A DNA stretch of 64,000 bases from Littorina saxatilis (Eukaryota; Mollusca; Gastropoda; Littorinimorpha; Littorinidae): NCBI RefSeq assembly GCF_037325665.1, contig NC_090248.1:9448978-9512977 (forward strand). Reading direction: 5' to 3'. The number at the start of each line of letters is the position of its first letter. Position 1 is the first letter of the stretch. Position numbers and translations under genes: made by a program. Below are positions 52,107 through 63,695 of the stretch, in pieces. The notes beneath the pieces were generated by a model, which was given only the letters and a program-made list of their open reading frames with translations, had not been told where the DNA came from and did no database searches.

Positions 52107-55100
52107 ATGTTTACGATGGGGACGATAATAATTCTTCTGACGTCGACTACATTTCAAGTTGCTCTCGCTATGACGTCATCTCCCCCGCTTCCATCGATGA
52201 CGTCACATATTGACAGCATGACGTTGGTCTTAGACCCGTCGACGACAGAATTTTCAGACCTGACTCTGCAACCAGAATCTACCCTTCCTTCGTTGACGTC
52301 ACTTGTGGAAATGACGTCATCATTAGAACCTTCGAACTCAGAAAAGCCGCTGGACTCAACACTGCAGACCAGTCAGATTTTCACAGCAACACAGCCCCTG
52401 AGCACAGAAAATCTTCACATGTCGTCATATTACATTGACGTCAACATCTCGTCTCAGCTTGCTGACGTCTCCTATTCCACTGTTGACAGCGCCGTCACTA
52501 CAGAACCGACAACACTGCTATCATTCAACCTGACAACAGTCACTCCGACGTCAGTGTCCGATCTAATGACGTCACCCTCTGCCAGCATGATGTCATCATT
52601 AATAGTAACAACACCATCAGGACCGACTACAACACGGGCACCGAAACCGACGACAACTCCAGATCCGTGGGCCCATCTGAAGTGCAAGAACAAGTTGCCT
52701 CTTCATGCACCTGATGCTAGCTTTGAGGTGGGTGAGGGTGGGGTTTGTGTCGGTTGGTTGGTTATTATAAGATGTTTGATGGGTTGTTGACAGACCAGCT
52801 TTTTTGTCGGTCCGAGGGGGGGCATATCGTCTTTTGTTTCATATTTCTTGACCAAGGCCGTTTTTGTCATCATTTTGGTAGTGAGAAAATAAGTGCCAAA
52901 TCAACACAGGGAGCCATGCTTTGAAACACGAGTTCCGTTTTGATAATACATGTTTTACGTTGTTGCAATCACAGCTGGCGTGTGAAAGCAACTTTCTGTG
53001 TTTTGAGTTCATAGAATGTTGGGATAAGTATGTCAGGTTTGAGGATGCACAGTTCTGTAGGTTCCTCTCAGTATTCCACCCCCTCGTGTTCCTCTCCATT
53101 TTCTTTCAAACCCTGTTCGTTCCGTGTTGCGTCTGCTTTTTGTTGTTTTTTGTGTTCTTTTCCTGATGAAGCTTCCAGAAGCGAAAATTCGTAATCGTCT
53201 TGTGTCGTCTTTGTATTGGTGAGTACAGTAATCCTTTGTTTTTTTTAACTTTGTGCCAGTTTGCCAGTTCGTTTTTGGAACTTTGTAAAGCAGTGTCGTC
53301 TGTCTAGGTCTTGGGAAACGCCAATGAAAAGAGCCGAAGAATCCCCGAGCGTTTCTACTGGGTTTGCTTTTGATTATCCATGTATCTCCTGGTTCCTGCA
53401 ACTATGGTAACCGGGGATTTATTGCATGGGAAACATGAGATTTATTTCCCAGGTGTTAGTGAAGGAAAACTCGTGAAAATAATGACAATATTGTTTATCG
53501 TCTGTTCAGCTGATATTGCGGTTGAAGACCGAAGCACCTTTTTTCTTCCCTCAGTACACATGGCAAGCACCATGCTTAAAATTATTTACAATCAGGTCTA
53601 TTGCTGTAAAGAGAAGGTTCTAAAACTTGATAACTTCCACATTTGTTTCTTCAAATTTTGTAAAAATTCTTGATCTCCTCTAAAAAGTTAAAAAATCTTG
53701 TCCGGGGGAATATGCTGGAATAAAATCTCCCGAGTTTTTGCACAGTAGTGTTTGTCACGAATCGCTTGAACGTCCACAAACTTGGGTTTGGGAAACGGGG
53801 AAGAGGATTATAGCGATGTCATCTCCTGAGACATAAGAGATAGATTAGAAAAAGTGGACTGAAGCTCCCGGGGGTAGTTCAAGAGTCTGTGAAGTCCAAA
53901 AACAAAGAGACTGCCAACGTTCCAAAACGTTTCTGTGAAGTCATAGTTTATAAGTCAGAGAGCGCATAACCCCATTATGTCCTCTGACGGCTAACTCGTA
54001 CTGGAATTAGGCTGAAAAGCCGGGAAAAGTGAAGAAGACTTGGACAAATACAGTCAATGGGAAAAAAACCAGGCCAATCCATGGAAGAGTACAGGCGTGT
54101 AAGGATGTAGAAAGATGCAAACAGAAGCCAGGAAAAATAAAAATAATATAAACTGAAAACGACTGTCGCAGGTGTTTGTGCCGGGGGTGCTGATCTACAC
54201 CTGCAGCCCCGGGTTCAGACAGATCTCGGGCGGTGCCTTCATTCGCTGTGGTGCATCCTGGGGTTGGACTGGGCCAAAGGGCTTGATCGTATGTGAACAG
54301 GTGATCATCGAGAAACCTCCCCCACCTGATCCAGGTAAGAGGCTAAGAGGATAGGGAGGATAAGATTTGATGTTGTCCTTTGAGGTTGCCCCCATGCAAA
54401 TTCGGGCTGCTTTCTCACCGGGGGGGGGGGGGGGGTGTTCTTTTTCTTTTTCTTTTTCTTTTTCCTGCTTCTTCTTCTTCAGCGTTCCAGAAATTCTGGT
54501 GACGTGTGAGCTCGTTTGCCCATTTGGGTTCCCCACACTATACTCTGAGAGCACAGTCAGCTTCACTCCGCTTTCGTTGGGTAGGCATGTATTTTCGTGT
54601 TTCCATAACCCACCGAACTCCGACGTGGATTACAGGATCTTTTCCGTGCGCACTTGGTCTTGTGCTTGCGTGTACACACGAAGGGGGTTAAGTCACTAGC
54701 AGGTCTGCACATAAGTTGCCCTGGGAGATCGGAACAATCTCCACTCTTAACCCACCAGGCGGCAGCGACCGGGATTCGAACTCACGACCTCCCGATTAGG
54801 AGGCCGACGTCTTACCACTGCGTCCGTCCTGCAAGCGCGTATTCATGTTACCAAGCCCTGAGACTTTCGCTGTGAGATTGGGATCTTAATAGTAAGCATG
54901 CTTTTGGACAGTCTTTAATTAAAAGTGTACCCGTTAAAATTATTGTTAGAGAAGGAAAATAAGTCGCGTAAGGCGAGAGTAATGCATTTAGTTAATCTGT
55001 CGAACTCACAGTTATAATGTCAATGAAATTAAAAGCACTGCATTTTTTCACAAAGATAGTACGTTCAACGATTCCACGTGGCACCACTATTCTTACTCCT

Positions 55101-57189
55101 AACAGTCGACGCAACGGTCTGACAACTGCACTTTCACTCTGGAAAGTCTGGAACCGGTCTTGGACAGTCTCACTGTAATATCAGTCATCGCTCTCACTCT
55201 GGCACCACTCTCACTCTGACACGACACCATTCTTACTCTGGTACCAGCACTCCCACTCTAACTATCATTCTAACTCTGGGAATATACACTCTCACGTGTC
55301 AACGTTCTCAATAGGGAGATTTAATAAACGAAACGTCGGGACGTTTCGTTTTGAAGTTGTGGTAAACGTCATCATTTCGGGAGTCTCTCGCTGGAAAGGT
55401 GAAGGTCAACTGAAACGGAACGTGGAACGTCAAAACGCAGTCACGTTTTCCACCCCCAAAAAACGAACAATATTTCGTCAACTTTTGTGAGTATTTTTGC
55501 ACACTAACAGTTTTATTTGTTGGCCATTTTATGCATTGCTAGATTCATCAACCCTTTCACAGTCTTTCAGCGCTGAGAATGTGTTCATTGGAGGTAGACA
55601 ACTGTTGTGAACTGAAATATTTTGAAGGGTGCTGATCCTGGTACATTTATCCAACTTCATGGTGAGAAAGCAAATGGCGAAGCAGAAGTAGGTCATCGCA
55701 TCGAATTTTTATTCCGGCTTCGTATGTGATTTTGTATAAACAAAGTCTGTGTGATTTATTTGGACTGAAAATAATCAAAGTATGCCCGATTCTGGACCAC
55801 CTCCTAGGTGTTTTTTTCCCCATTCTGATCGAGGACAGACGTGATAATTTCACTTGAAGATTTATCGCCCTTCCTTCATTCCAAAACGAAACGTGAATAC
55901 ATCTAAATCTTGTCTGTGGCCTATGCCGTCTCGTTTCACGTTCCGTTTCGCGGGGTGACTCATTCACCAAACGAAACGAGCTGTCTTTTGAATCTCCCTA
56001 CTATCGCACCGACACCGACACCGACACCGACACTCTGAGTGTCACCATTCTCACTCTGACACCACCATTCTCACTCTGGCACCGGTCTGGCACCTCCACT
56101 CTCACTCTGGCATCACCGTGACGCGCTTTGCACGGGACTGAATCTTCCATTTCATTCCACACCCGGCCACACGCACAGACACACAGACACGAGCACACAC
56201 TCACACACACTCACACATGCACATGCACATCACGCTGGTACCAGTCTTGCAGCGGTCGGGACACACACGTACAGACACACAAACATACATAAATATTGAC
56301 AGGAGTGGGATTCGAACCCACGACTCGGGAGTTGACAGTGTTTGAATACTGTCGCTCTTATCCCCGCGGCCACTCTGCTCGCTTGGAAATCTGAGGAAAA
56401 TTAGTAAATATAAAGCTTTAACTGAGCGAATGTTCACTAAAGAAAGAACAAGTCGCGTAAGGCGAAATTACTACATTTAGTAAAGCTGTGGGACTAACAG
56501 AATGAAACTGAACGGCACTGCATTTTTTTCACAATGACCGTAGTCCGCCGCTTGTGCATAACGGAGTGAAACTGACGAGCCTGTTCAGCGCGGTAGTGGT
56601 TTCGCTGTGCTGCATAGCACGCTTTACTGTACCTCTCTTCGTTTTAACTTTCTGAGCGTGTTTTTAATCTAAACATATCATATCTATATGTTTTTGGAAT
56701 CAGGAACCGACAAGGAATAAGATGGAATTGTTTTTAAATCGATTTCGGAAATTTAATTTTGATCATAATTTTAATTTTTTTAATTTTTTAGAGCTTGTTT
56801 TTAAACCGAATATAACATATTTTTTATGTTTTTGGAATCAGCAAATGATGAAAAATAAGATGAATGTAGTTTTGGATCGTTTTATAAAAAAATAATTTTA
56901 ATTACAATTTTCAGATTTTTAATGACCAAAGTCATTAATTAATTTTTAAGCCTCCAAGCTGAAATGCAATACCAAAGTCTGGCCTTTGTCGAAGATTGCT
57001 TGGCCAAAATTTCAATCAATTTGATTGAAAAATGAGGGTGTGACAGTGCCGCCTCAACTTTTACAAAAAGCCGGATATGACGTCATCAAAGATATTTATA
57101 AAAAAAATGAAAAAAATATCTGGGGATATCATGCCCATGAACTCTCATGTCAAATTTCATAAAGATCGGTCCAGTAGTTTACACACACA

Positions 57190-57253
<64 letters not shown>

Positions 57254-57663
57254 ACGACCCTCGTCTCGATTCCCCCTCTATGTTAAAACATTTAGTCAAA
57301 ACTTGACTAAATGTAAAAAACAAACATGGATCAAACCATGGACCGAAGCGCGATTATAAGATTTATTTCTCTGCCCAGTTGCCTGTGTTCGTGGTTGCGA
57401 AAGTTGGACAGTCTTTTCTTCTGAACTTATGAAACAAAGACTTTGTGATCTGTTGATGTGATATGTTTCAGTGCCTGAATGGTTGGTTCCCATGGTAACG
57501 GCGGCTGCTGTCCTTCTGGGTGTGTTGGTTCTGTCAATTCTTCTGGTTGTGCTCTGCGTCAAAAGGTGATTACTGAAAAAGAAACCACAAACCAGAACTG
57601 CAACCAAATAAGTACGCAAACAATTCCTCAAAAGGTGTGGCTGATGTGATGTGATATTTGGGT

Positions 57664-57699
<36 letters not shown>

Positions 57700-58177
57700 G
57701 TGTGTGTGTGTGTGTGTGTGTGTCAGTCAGTGTGTGTATGTGTGTGTTAGTGCCAGTGTGTGTGTGTGTGTGTAGTGTGTGTGTGTGTGGGTGCGTGCGT
57801 GCGTGCGTGCGTGGGTGCGTGGGTGCGTGCGTGCGTGCGTGCGTGGGTGCGTGCGTGCGTGCGTATAAGCTGTCCACGTGTGAGTTGAACTACCGGGACG
57901 CAGTCAGTATTAACTTCAGTCTTTTACGAGTATTTTCACATTTTCAACACCGCTGTTTTCCAGGGCTCCTTTCCTCAAACGTGTACGCCCATGGCAACCG
58001 CTTCCTGCCGAGCCTGCTACCACCAAATCGGGTCAAGGTCGTCGCGGTTGGCCTTGGAAACGACCTTGGCGAACTCAACGCTCAACGAGGCCACCTCCAG
58101 GTCACTTTGGCCTTGACGGCGTCGCTTGGGTCGTCTCCGATGACAACGCCATCTTCCCGGTCAAACGCATGCGATAA
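52107..58177 (+). CDS. Type I membrane protein: Ser/Thr-rich stalk, one sushi domain
   Basis: Four coding exons, 52107-52727, 54172-54334, 57472-57565 and 57964-58177, join in phase to 363 residues. Residues 1-21 are a signal peptide (MFTMGTIIILL...). Residues 22-190 are rich in Ser and Thr, mucin-like and probably O-glycosylated. A sushi/CCP module has its four cysteines at 193, 218, 233 and 248 with the expected Trp near 239, split between exons 1 and 2. A Pro-rich linker leads to a transmembrane helix at about 267-290 (VLLGVLVLSILLVVLC) and a 70-residue basic tail rich in Arg, Pro and Trp, ending in TAA. The ATG follows an acceptor at 52091/52092, so an upstream leader exon is likely. Sushi modules usually bind proteins, as in adhesion or complement-type recognition. 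I cannot name an orthologue. The tail exon rests on frame and splice consensus only. Confidence 0.75.
54580..54832 (-). mobile_element. SINE, 3' truncated
   Basis: Minus strand: the head ends near 54832 and the core runs to about 54580, with no (AAG)n tail. Very similar to the copy at 1600-2003. Within the intron after the sushi exon. Confidence 0.75.
54958..55065 (+). mobile_element. Helentron-like element, 5' fragment (copy D)
   Basis: Only the first roughly 100 bp (AAGTCGCGTAAGGCGAGAG onward) can be matched. The rest is missing and the sequence passes into a degenerate CTCTCACTCTGGCACC minisatellite. Confidence 0.6.
55090..56125. repeat. Degenerate CTCACTCTGGCACC minisatellite split by an element
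   Basis: Imperfect copies at 55125-55300 resume at 56000-56115; the gap is filled by the element at 55312-56001. Confidence 0.6.
55312..56001. mobile_element. DNA element with TAGGGAGATT ends
   Basis: Ends TAGGGAGATTTAATAAACG and AATCTCCCTA are inverted. Near each end are GAAACG/CGTTTC motifs, including the palindrome ACGAAACGTC-GGG-ACGTTTCGT. No open frame of note. Confidence 0.65.
56299..56385 (-). mobile_element. tRNA-like fragment, class II shape
   Basis: Minus strand: AGAGTGGCCGCGGGGATAAG resembles an A box of Leu/Ser tRNA and GTGGGTTCGAATCCCACTCC is a perfect T-arm. Stems outside the T-arm do not close well, so a SINE head or dead tRNA is more likely than a gene. Confidence 0.5.
56448..57315 (+). 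mobile_element. Helentron-like element, copy E
   Basis: Second subfamily, close to copy C, with a long CA tract (57181-57251) and the ACATTTAGTCAA hairpin. It sits in the intron before the transmembrane exon of the sushi-domain gene. Confidence 0.75.
57665..57864. repeat. (GT)n/(GTGC)n microsatellite
   Basis: Mixed GT and GTGC repeats in the last intron of the sushi-domain gene. Confidence 0.9.
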
Positions 58178-58377
58178 CTCCCTACACGCTAGGCCGTGCG
58201 GCCTGTGTTCGAGTCCTGACTTTGAGTGTATATTTTTTCCCTGAAAGGCTGTTATGAAGTATTATAGTGGCAGTATCACATCGATTAGACCAGAGATATG
58301 TATAGACGTACAATAACGCTGATGGGGTCTATGTCGACCAAAAGAGTGGGATTCCCTGTAAGTGGAGTTCCTGGAGG

Positions 58378-58426
58378 GGGATTCCCTGTATACAGGGAAT
58401 CCCACAGGGTGGAGTTTTTCAATAAA
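58378..58426 (+). terminator. Perfect palindrome and AATAAA poly(A) signal
   Basis: AATAAA at 58421-58426 lies 244 nt after the stop codon of the sushi-domain gene and is its likely poly(A) signal. Just upstream, 58378-58403 is a perfect 26-bp palindrome whose half is GGGATTCCCTGTA. It could fold as a hairpin in the 3' UTR. A partial third copy of the half (GGGATTCCCTGTA) lies at 58348. Confidence 0.6.
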
Positions 58427-58551
58427 ACTTGCAAACCATACTCGAATTTCTAAGAAATATCAAAAAAGATTGAAAAACATCAAATTTTACCGATGTCGCC
58501 AAGCATCACGTGACTTTCAGCGATATCAAAGGGGGGGGGGGGGGGGTATCA

Positions 58552-58857
58552 TCACGATCACGGGAAGGGAAATTTTAGCTTTCACGATCACAGTTACCTT
58601 GATTTTTGTTTTCACGATCACAAACACCTTGACGAATAGAGGATCATAAAGTGATACAGCTGTGAAAAATGTACGTTGAAAATAAAATGCTTTGCAATAA
58701 TGCCCATCACGATCACGAAAACAAATGACGATCACGATCACGAGACTTGATTTTTTTGTCATCATGGATCACGGGCAAAGTCCCATCACGATCACAGAAA
58801 TGAAAATTTCGGCAATCACGGTCACAGAAAGGTCAAAAAACGCCAACTCACGATCAC
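58552..58857 (+). repeat. Cluster of TCACGATCAC decamers
   Basis: Seven exact copies of TCACGATCAC start at 58552, 58582, 58612, 58707, 58732, 58786 and 58848, plus a one-base variant at 58816. The first three are exactly 30 bp apart. The sequence between copies is AT-rich and not repeated. Function unknown. Confidence 0.7.
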
Positions 58858-59539
58858 GATTTTAAACCCTTTGGGGCCCTCTGATTGGTGTCAGTTTTTA
58901 TTCAATCACTAATTACTGAGTTTGCATTGCCGCCAAACAATGTTTTTTTCGTTTACACAAGCGTTTAAAATAAAAATCATTAGTTTAAAACCAAGAACAA
59001 GCCGCCGCTTATCAGCAGGGATGCCTTCAAAATAGAAAAATATCAGCGGTGTCTGACAATTCTCAAGGAGGTAGCACCAAGGTGTGAAAGATAGCGGAGG
59101 CAAAATGTGACTGGGCGCAGGTCAGTTGGGGTGCTTGATTGTGTAAGACCACACGTTAGCAGGCTGGGGCAAGCTAGGTTATTGTTAATTCCGAGTTACT
59201 CTCAGCGTGCGAGCCTGCACAGGCACCAGAAAAAAAGCGTTTTTGCACTGCGTCATTTTAAAGATAAGGCAAGACAAACAACAAAGTGTCCGCTTTATTA
59301 CGATTTCTGAGGTCAATTTTGTTTGCCCGAAATACACAAGAAAGGTCAGACATTTTCCTCTTCAGGGATCCATATGTGACAGGGAGACTACCGTCGCCCT
59401 TCACGGCAGCAGACTCTGCAGAGTTGTTCGCCTTAGAAGTTGTGAGCTATTTATAGCTCGAAAGGCAACACCTGTGGATTGTAGAGTTCTGTTTGTGATG
59501 GGGTCTGGTGGCTTTTGTCTCTCTGTATTTACAAGAAGA

Positions 59540-61510
59540 AGGCTGGCGCAGCTTTTGTAATCCCCAGCGATGACCTGACTGGGAAATTTAAACTGTGCAA
59601 CAGAAACTCGATCTTCTCAGCTGAGCTCCTTGCCATCTGCATGTCGCTTGTTCATCTCAACCTCAAGAACACTCCTCCTCAAAAGATAGCTATATTCTCT
59701 GACTCCAAAGCAGCCATTGAAGCATTAAGAACTAACAAAAGATCAAAAAGACAGGATCTTGTCATTGCCATAAAGGAGCTGGCAAATAAAATTATAAAAC
59801 AAGTCGCGTAAGGCGAAAATACAATATTTAGTCAAGTAGCTGTCGAACTCACAGAATGAAACTGAACGCAACGCAACGCAGCAAGACCGTATACTCGTAG
59901 CATCGTCACTCCACCGCCCGTGGCAAAGGCAGTGCCCGTGGAATTGACAAGAAGAGCGGGATATTCGTTGCGCTGAGAAGGATAGCACGCTTTTCTGTAC
60001 CTCTCTTCGTTTTAACTTTCTGAGCGTGTTTTTAATCCAAACATATCATATCTATATATTTTTGGAATCAGGAACCGACAAGGAATAAGATGAAAGTGTT
60101 TTTAAATTGATTTCGAAAAAAAAATTTTGATAATAAGTTTTATATATTTAATTTTCAGAGCTTGTTTTTAATCCGAATATAACATATTTATATGTTTTTG
60201 GAATCAGCAAATGATGGAGAATAAGATAAACGTAAATTTGGATCGTTTTATAAATTTTTATTTTTTTTTACAATTTTCAGATTTTTAATGACCAAAGTCA
60301 TTAATTAATTTTTAAGCCACCAAGCTGAAATGCAATACCGAAGTCCGGGCTTCGTCGAAGATTACTTGACCAAAATTTCAACCAATTTGGTTGAAAAATG
60401 AGGGCGTGACAGTGCCGCCTCAACTTTCACGAAAAGCCGGATATGACGTCATCAAAGACATTTATCAAAAAAATAAAAAAAAACGTTCGGGGATTTCATA
60501 CCCAGGAACTCTCATGTCAAATTTCATAAAGATCGGTCCAGTAGTTTAGTCTGAATCGCTCTACACACACACACACACATGCACACACGCACACACGCAC
60601 GCACACACGCACATACACCACGACCCTCGTTTCGATTCCCCCTCGATGTTAAAATATTTAGTCAAAACTTGACTAAATATAAAAAGGAAGTGAGATTAAC
60701 CTGGTCTGGTGTCCAGCACACGTGAACGTGCCTGGCAACGAGAGAGCAGACAGATCGAGCCGCTAAAGAAGCTGCCCAAGGCATAGGCGCCTCCGAGGTA
60801 GACCTGCCATTGTCTGCTTCTGAGATCAGTAGCCTTACAGACTCTCTTCTCTGGAGAGAATGGAGGAACAAATACATGCACACGGCTATAAGCTCTGGCT
60901 GGCTCGTCCGGGAAGCCCCATCAAAACAGATGAACATCTATAATGAATGCCCACGTGTAATAAAAAGGATTAACCGCCTAAGGGCAGAAGCTGGGAACTA
61001 CCAATTTCTAGAGCTTAAATGCACCTGTCAATCCGACCTCAGCATTGCTCATTTGACTTTGGAGTGTGATTTGAACTCATGCCACTTTCAACCCCTGACT
61101 CAGTTTATAAACTCGAATAGAAATATCCTGCCAAATACCCCAAATGAAAAATTAAGCTATCTTTTAAGTTTTGATAAAGACCTTGGGTGGCAAGGTCCCA
61201 AACTTATCGCTGGACTTGTGCACACGCACCCACTTGGTTCCTGGATATGAAGAGACATTGCTGCGGCTGACGTGGCATTGCTTCTCATATAGCTACTTTA
61301 TATTTTTATCAGAACCTTTAAGAATACCATTTTATATCCAAGTATCTCTTATTACCATTTTTAATTAGATGAGCGAGAGTGTGCGGGGGGTGGGAGGGTG
61401 GTGAACCACTGTACATAAAGGGAAAGTTTGTGTGCGCGCCTGTGTGTGTTTTTAATCTGAGACAAATGTCGCCAATGTTTTTACAGAGTGACGTTAAATA
61501 AACGATGTTA
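59540..61510 (+). mobile_element. LINE with RNase H, split by a Helentron-like copy
   Basis: The first part (59540-59798) reads AGAAFVIPSDD, FSAELLAICMSLVHL and IFSDSKAAIEAL, the RNase H core with catalytic Glu and Asp. After the insertion at 59799-60681, VWCPAHVNVPGNERAD closes RNase H. A frameshift near 60750 follows, then LLWREWRNKYMHTAISSGW up to the stop at about 61248. The 3' UTR ends near 61510 with GACGTTAAATAAACGATG. 5' truncated; CR1/I-type with RNase H. Confidence 0.85.
59799..60681 (+). mobile_element. Helentron-like element, copy F, inside a LINE
   Basis: Very close to the copy at 49-924. It interrupts the RNase H region of a LINE. Taking out exactly this interval leaves ATT ATA AAA AAA GGA AGT in frame with both flanks, so there is no target duplication and the target is A|A. 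Confidence 0.8.
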
Positions 61511-62099
61511 TCATCTCTCTGTATGTTCATGGATTCCTTTGCGAATGCATAACAGTTTTTAGAAGTAAGATCTTAAATTCTCAATCCTGTTTGATTGGAC
61601 TTCGCCTCCAAAGGTGATTGTGGTGTTTCGGCACTCGGTTACACATATATATGCCGAGTTTAATTTCGGGTGCCTTTGCCTCTGAAATCTTGGTGCATAA
61701 AATTGTGCTTTTCCTAGCAAATAACCACGTCATGTCCCAAATAGACACTAGTTCTGGGGACAAAAAAACCAAGTTAGCCGTTTGCTCTTTTGCTTGCCGC
61801 TCGTTCCGACCCACTGATCACCAGACGCGGACCCGAGTGTCAGGGAAGCTGATGCATCATTACGTATTTTATGACCCTAATAGCTAACTTTTTTCAGTTA
61901 TACGTGGTTTATAAAGGAATCGGTTTGATATGTACAGCTCGTCACTTAGTGATAATGGTTAGGGTCCGCCGGTTGGCCGTATCTCGTTTGACCGTATGAT
62001 TGATGTAGCCGCCGCCCAGTTAACCGTGACAGCCGGTAACCGACACGTTGTAGCGGTTGACCGTATTGGACAGTCTCGTTTGACCGTATGATTTTACCT
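61511..62099. other. Unannotated stretch
   Basis: No gene seen. GTTTGACCGTATGATT-like motifs recur at 61985 and 62078. Confidence 0.4.
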
Positions 62100-62752
62100 G
62101 ATCGTACCCCCCGCGGGTTAGGGGGAGTCCCATATTGGTTGGGACTAGAAAGAATTTACCCGATGCTACCCAGCATGTCGTAAGAGGCGACTAACGGTTC
62201 TGTTTCTTCTCTTCTTTTGTCTTATTTCTGCCTTACCAGTCCTTTCACCTATATTTCCTTCCAAGAAAACTCTCCCTACTATTCCCTGCAGTTTTCCAAT
62301 TCTTTTCTTGTTGTCTTATTTCTATCTGACTGGATCCATCACCTTTATTTCACTTACCAAAAGTCTTCTTTTCCACATCCTTATTTCTTTGCACCCCGCA
62401 TGTCGTATGAGGCGACTAACGGATTCTGTTTCTCCTTTTACCCTTGTTAAGTGGTTCTTGTATAGAATATAGTCAATGTTTGTAAAGATTTTAGTCAGGC
62501 AGTATGTAAGAAATGTTAAGTCCTTTGTACTGGAAACTTGCATTCTCCCAGTAAGGTCATATATTGTACTACGTTGCAAGCCCCTGGAGCAATTTTTTGA
62601 TTAGTGCTTTTGTGAACAAGAAACACTTAACAAGTGGCTCTATCCCATCTCCCCCCCCCCCCCCTTTCCCCTATCCCATCTCCCCCCTTTCCCTCGTCGC
62701 GATATAACCTTCGTGGTTGAAAACGACGTTAAACACCAAATAAAGAAATAAA
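62100..62752. repeat. Retroposon ending in GACGTTAAACACCAAATAAAG
   Basis: The 3' end TCGTGGTTGAAAACGACGTT and the following AAACACCAAATAAAG are a tail found on many mollusc retroposons. The motif CGCATGTCGTATGAGGCGAC occurs twice (near 62172 and 62397), so two copies or an internal repeat. No frame recognised. Confidence 0.5.
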
Positions 62753-62778
62753 CCTGATCGTGCGTGTGCCCGCGGTAT

Positions 62779-62814
<36 letters not shown>

Positions 62815-62878
62815 CAATGATTGTAAAGATCGCGGACAGTTTGCTGTGAGTCAATTCACTGTTTTCAAACGAACAGTC

Positions 62879-63664
62879 ATGGAGACGATAGAAACAACAA
62901 GTCGCGTAAGGCGAAAATACAACATTTAGTCAAGTAGCTGTCGAACTCACAGAATGAAACTAAACGCAATGCAACGCAGCAAGACCGTATACTCGTAACA
63001 TCGTCAGTCCACCGCTCACGGCAAAGGCAGTGAAATTGACAAGAAGAGCGGGGTAGTAGTTGCGCTGAGAAGGATAGCACGCTTTTCTGTACCTCTCTTC
63101 GTTTTAACTTTCTGAGCGTGTTTTTAATCCAAACATATCATATCTATATGTTTTTTGAATCAGGAACCGACAAGGAATAAGATGAAATAGTTTTTAAATC
63201 GATTTCGGAAATTTAATTTTGATCATAATTTTTATATTTTTAATTTTCAGAGCTTGTTTTTAATCCAAATATAACATATGTATATGTTTTTGGAATCAGA
63301 AAATGACGGAGAATAAGATGAAATTGTTTTTGGATCGTTTAATAAAAAAATAATTTTAATTACAAGTTTCCGATTTTTAATGACCAAACTCACTCATTAG
63401 TTTTTAAGCCACCAAGCTGAAATGCAATACCGAAGTCCGGGCTTCGTCGAACATTACTTGACCAAAATTTCAACCAATTTGGTTGAAAAAATGAGGGCGT
63501 GACAGTGCCGCCTCAACTTTCACGAAAAGCCGGATATGACGCCATCAAAGACATTTATCAAAAAAATGAAAAAAAACGTATGGGGATATCATACCCAGGA
63601 ACTTTTATGTCAAATTTCATAAAGATCGGTCCAGTAGTTTGGTCTGAATCGCTCTACACGCACG

Positions 63665-63695
<31 letters not shown>

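Noticed and set aside
53380-53673. 97-residue frame as an extra exon of the sushi-domain gene
   Set aside because: No cysteine pattern of a sushi module, and the flanking exons already join in phase without it.
56299-56385. Functional class II tRNA gene
   Set aside because: Only the T-arm is convincing; acceptor and anticodon stems do not close.
57296-58244. Cys/Val-rich 193- and 197-residue frames
   Set aside because: Come from GT/GTGC microsatellite; only the part from 57964 in a different frame is the last exon of the sushi-domain gene.
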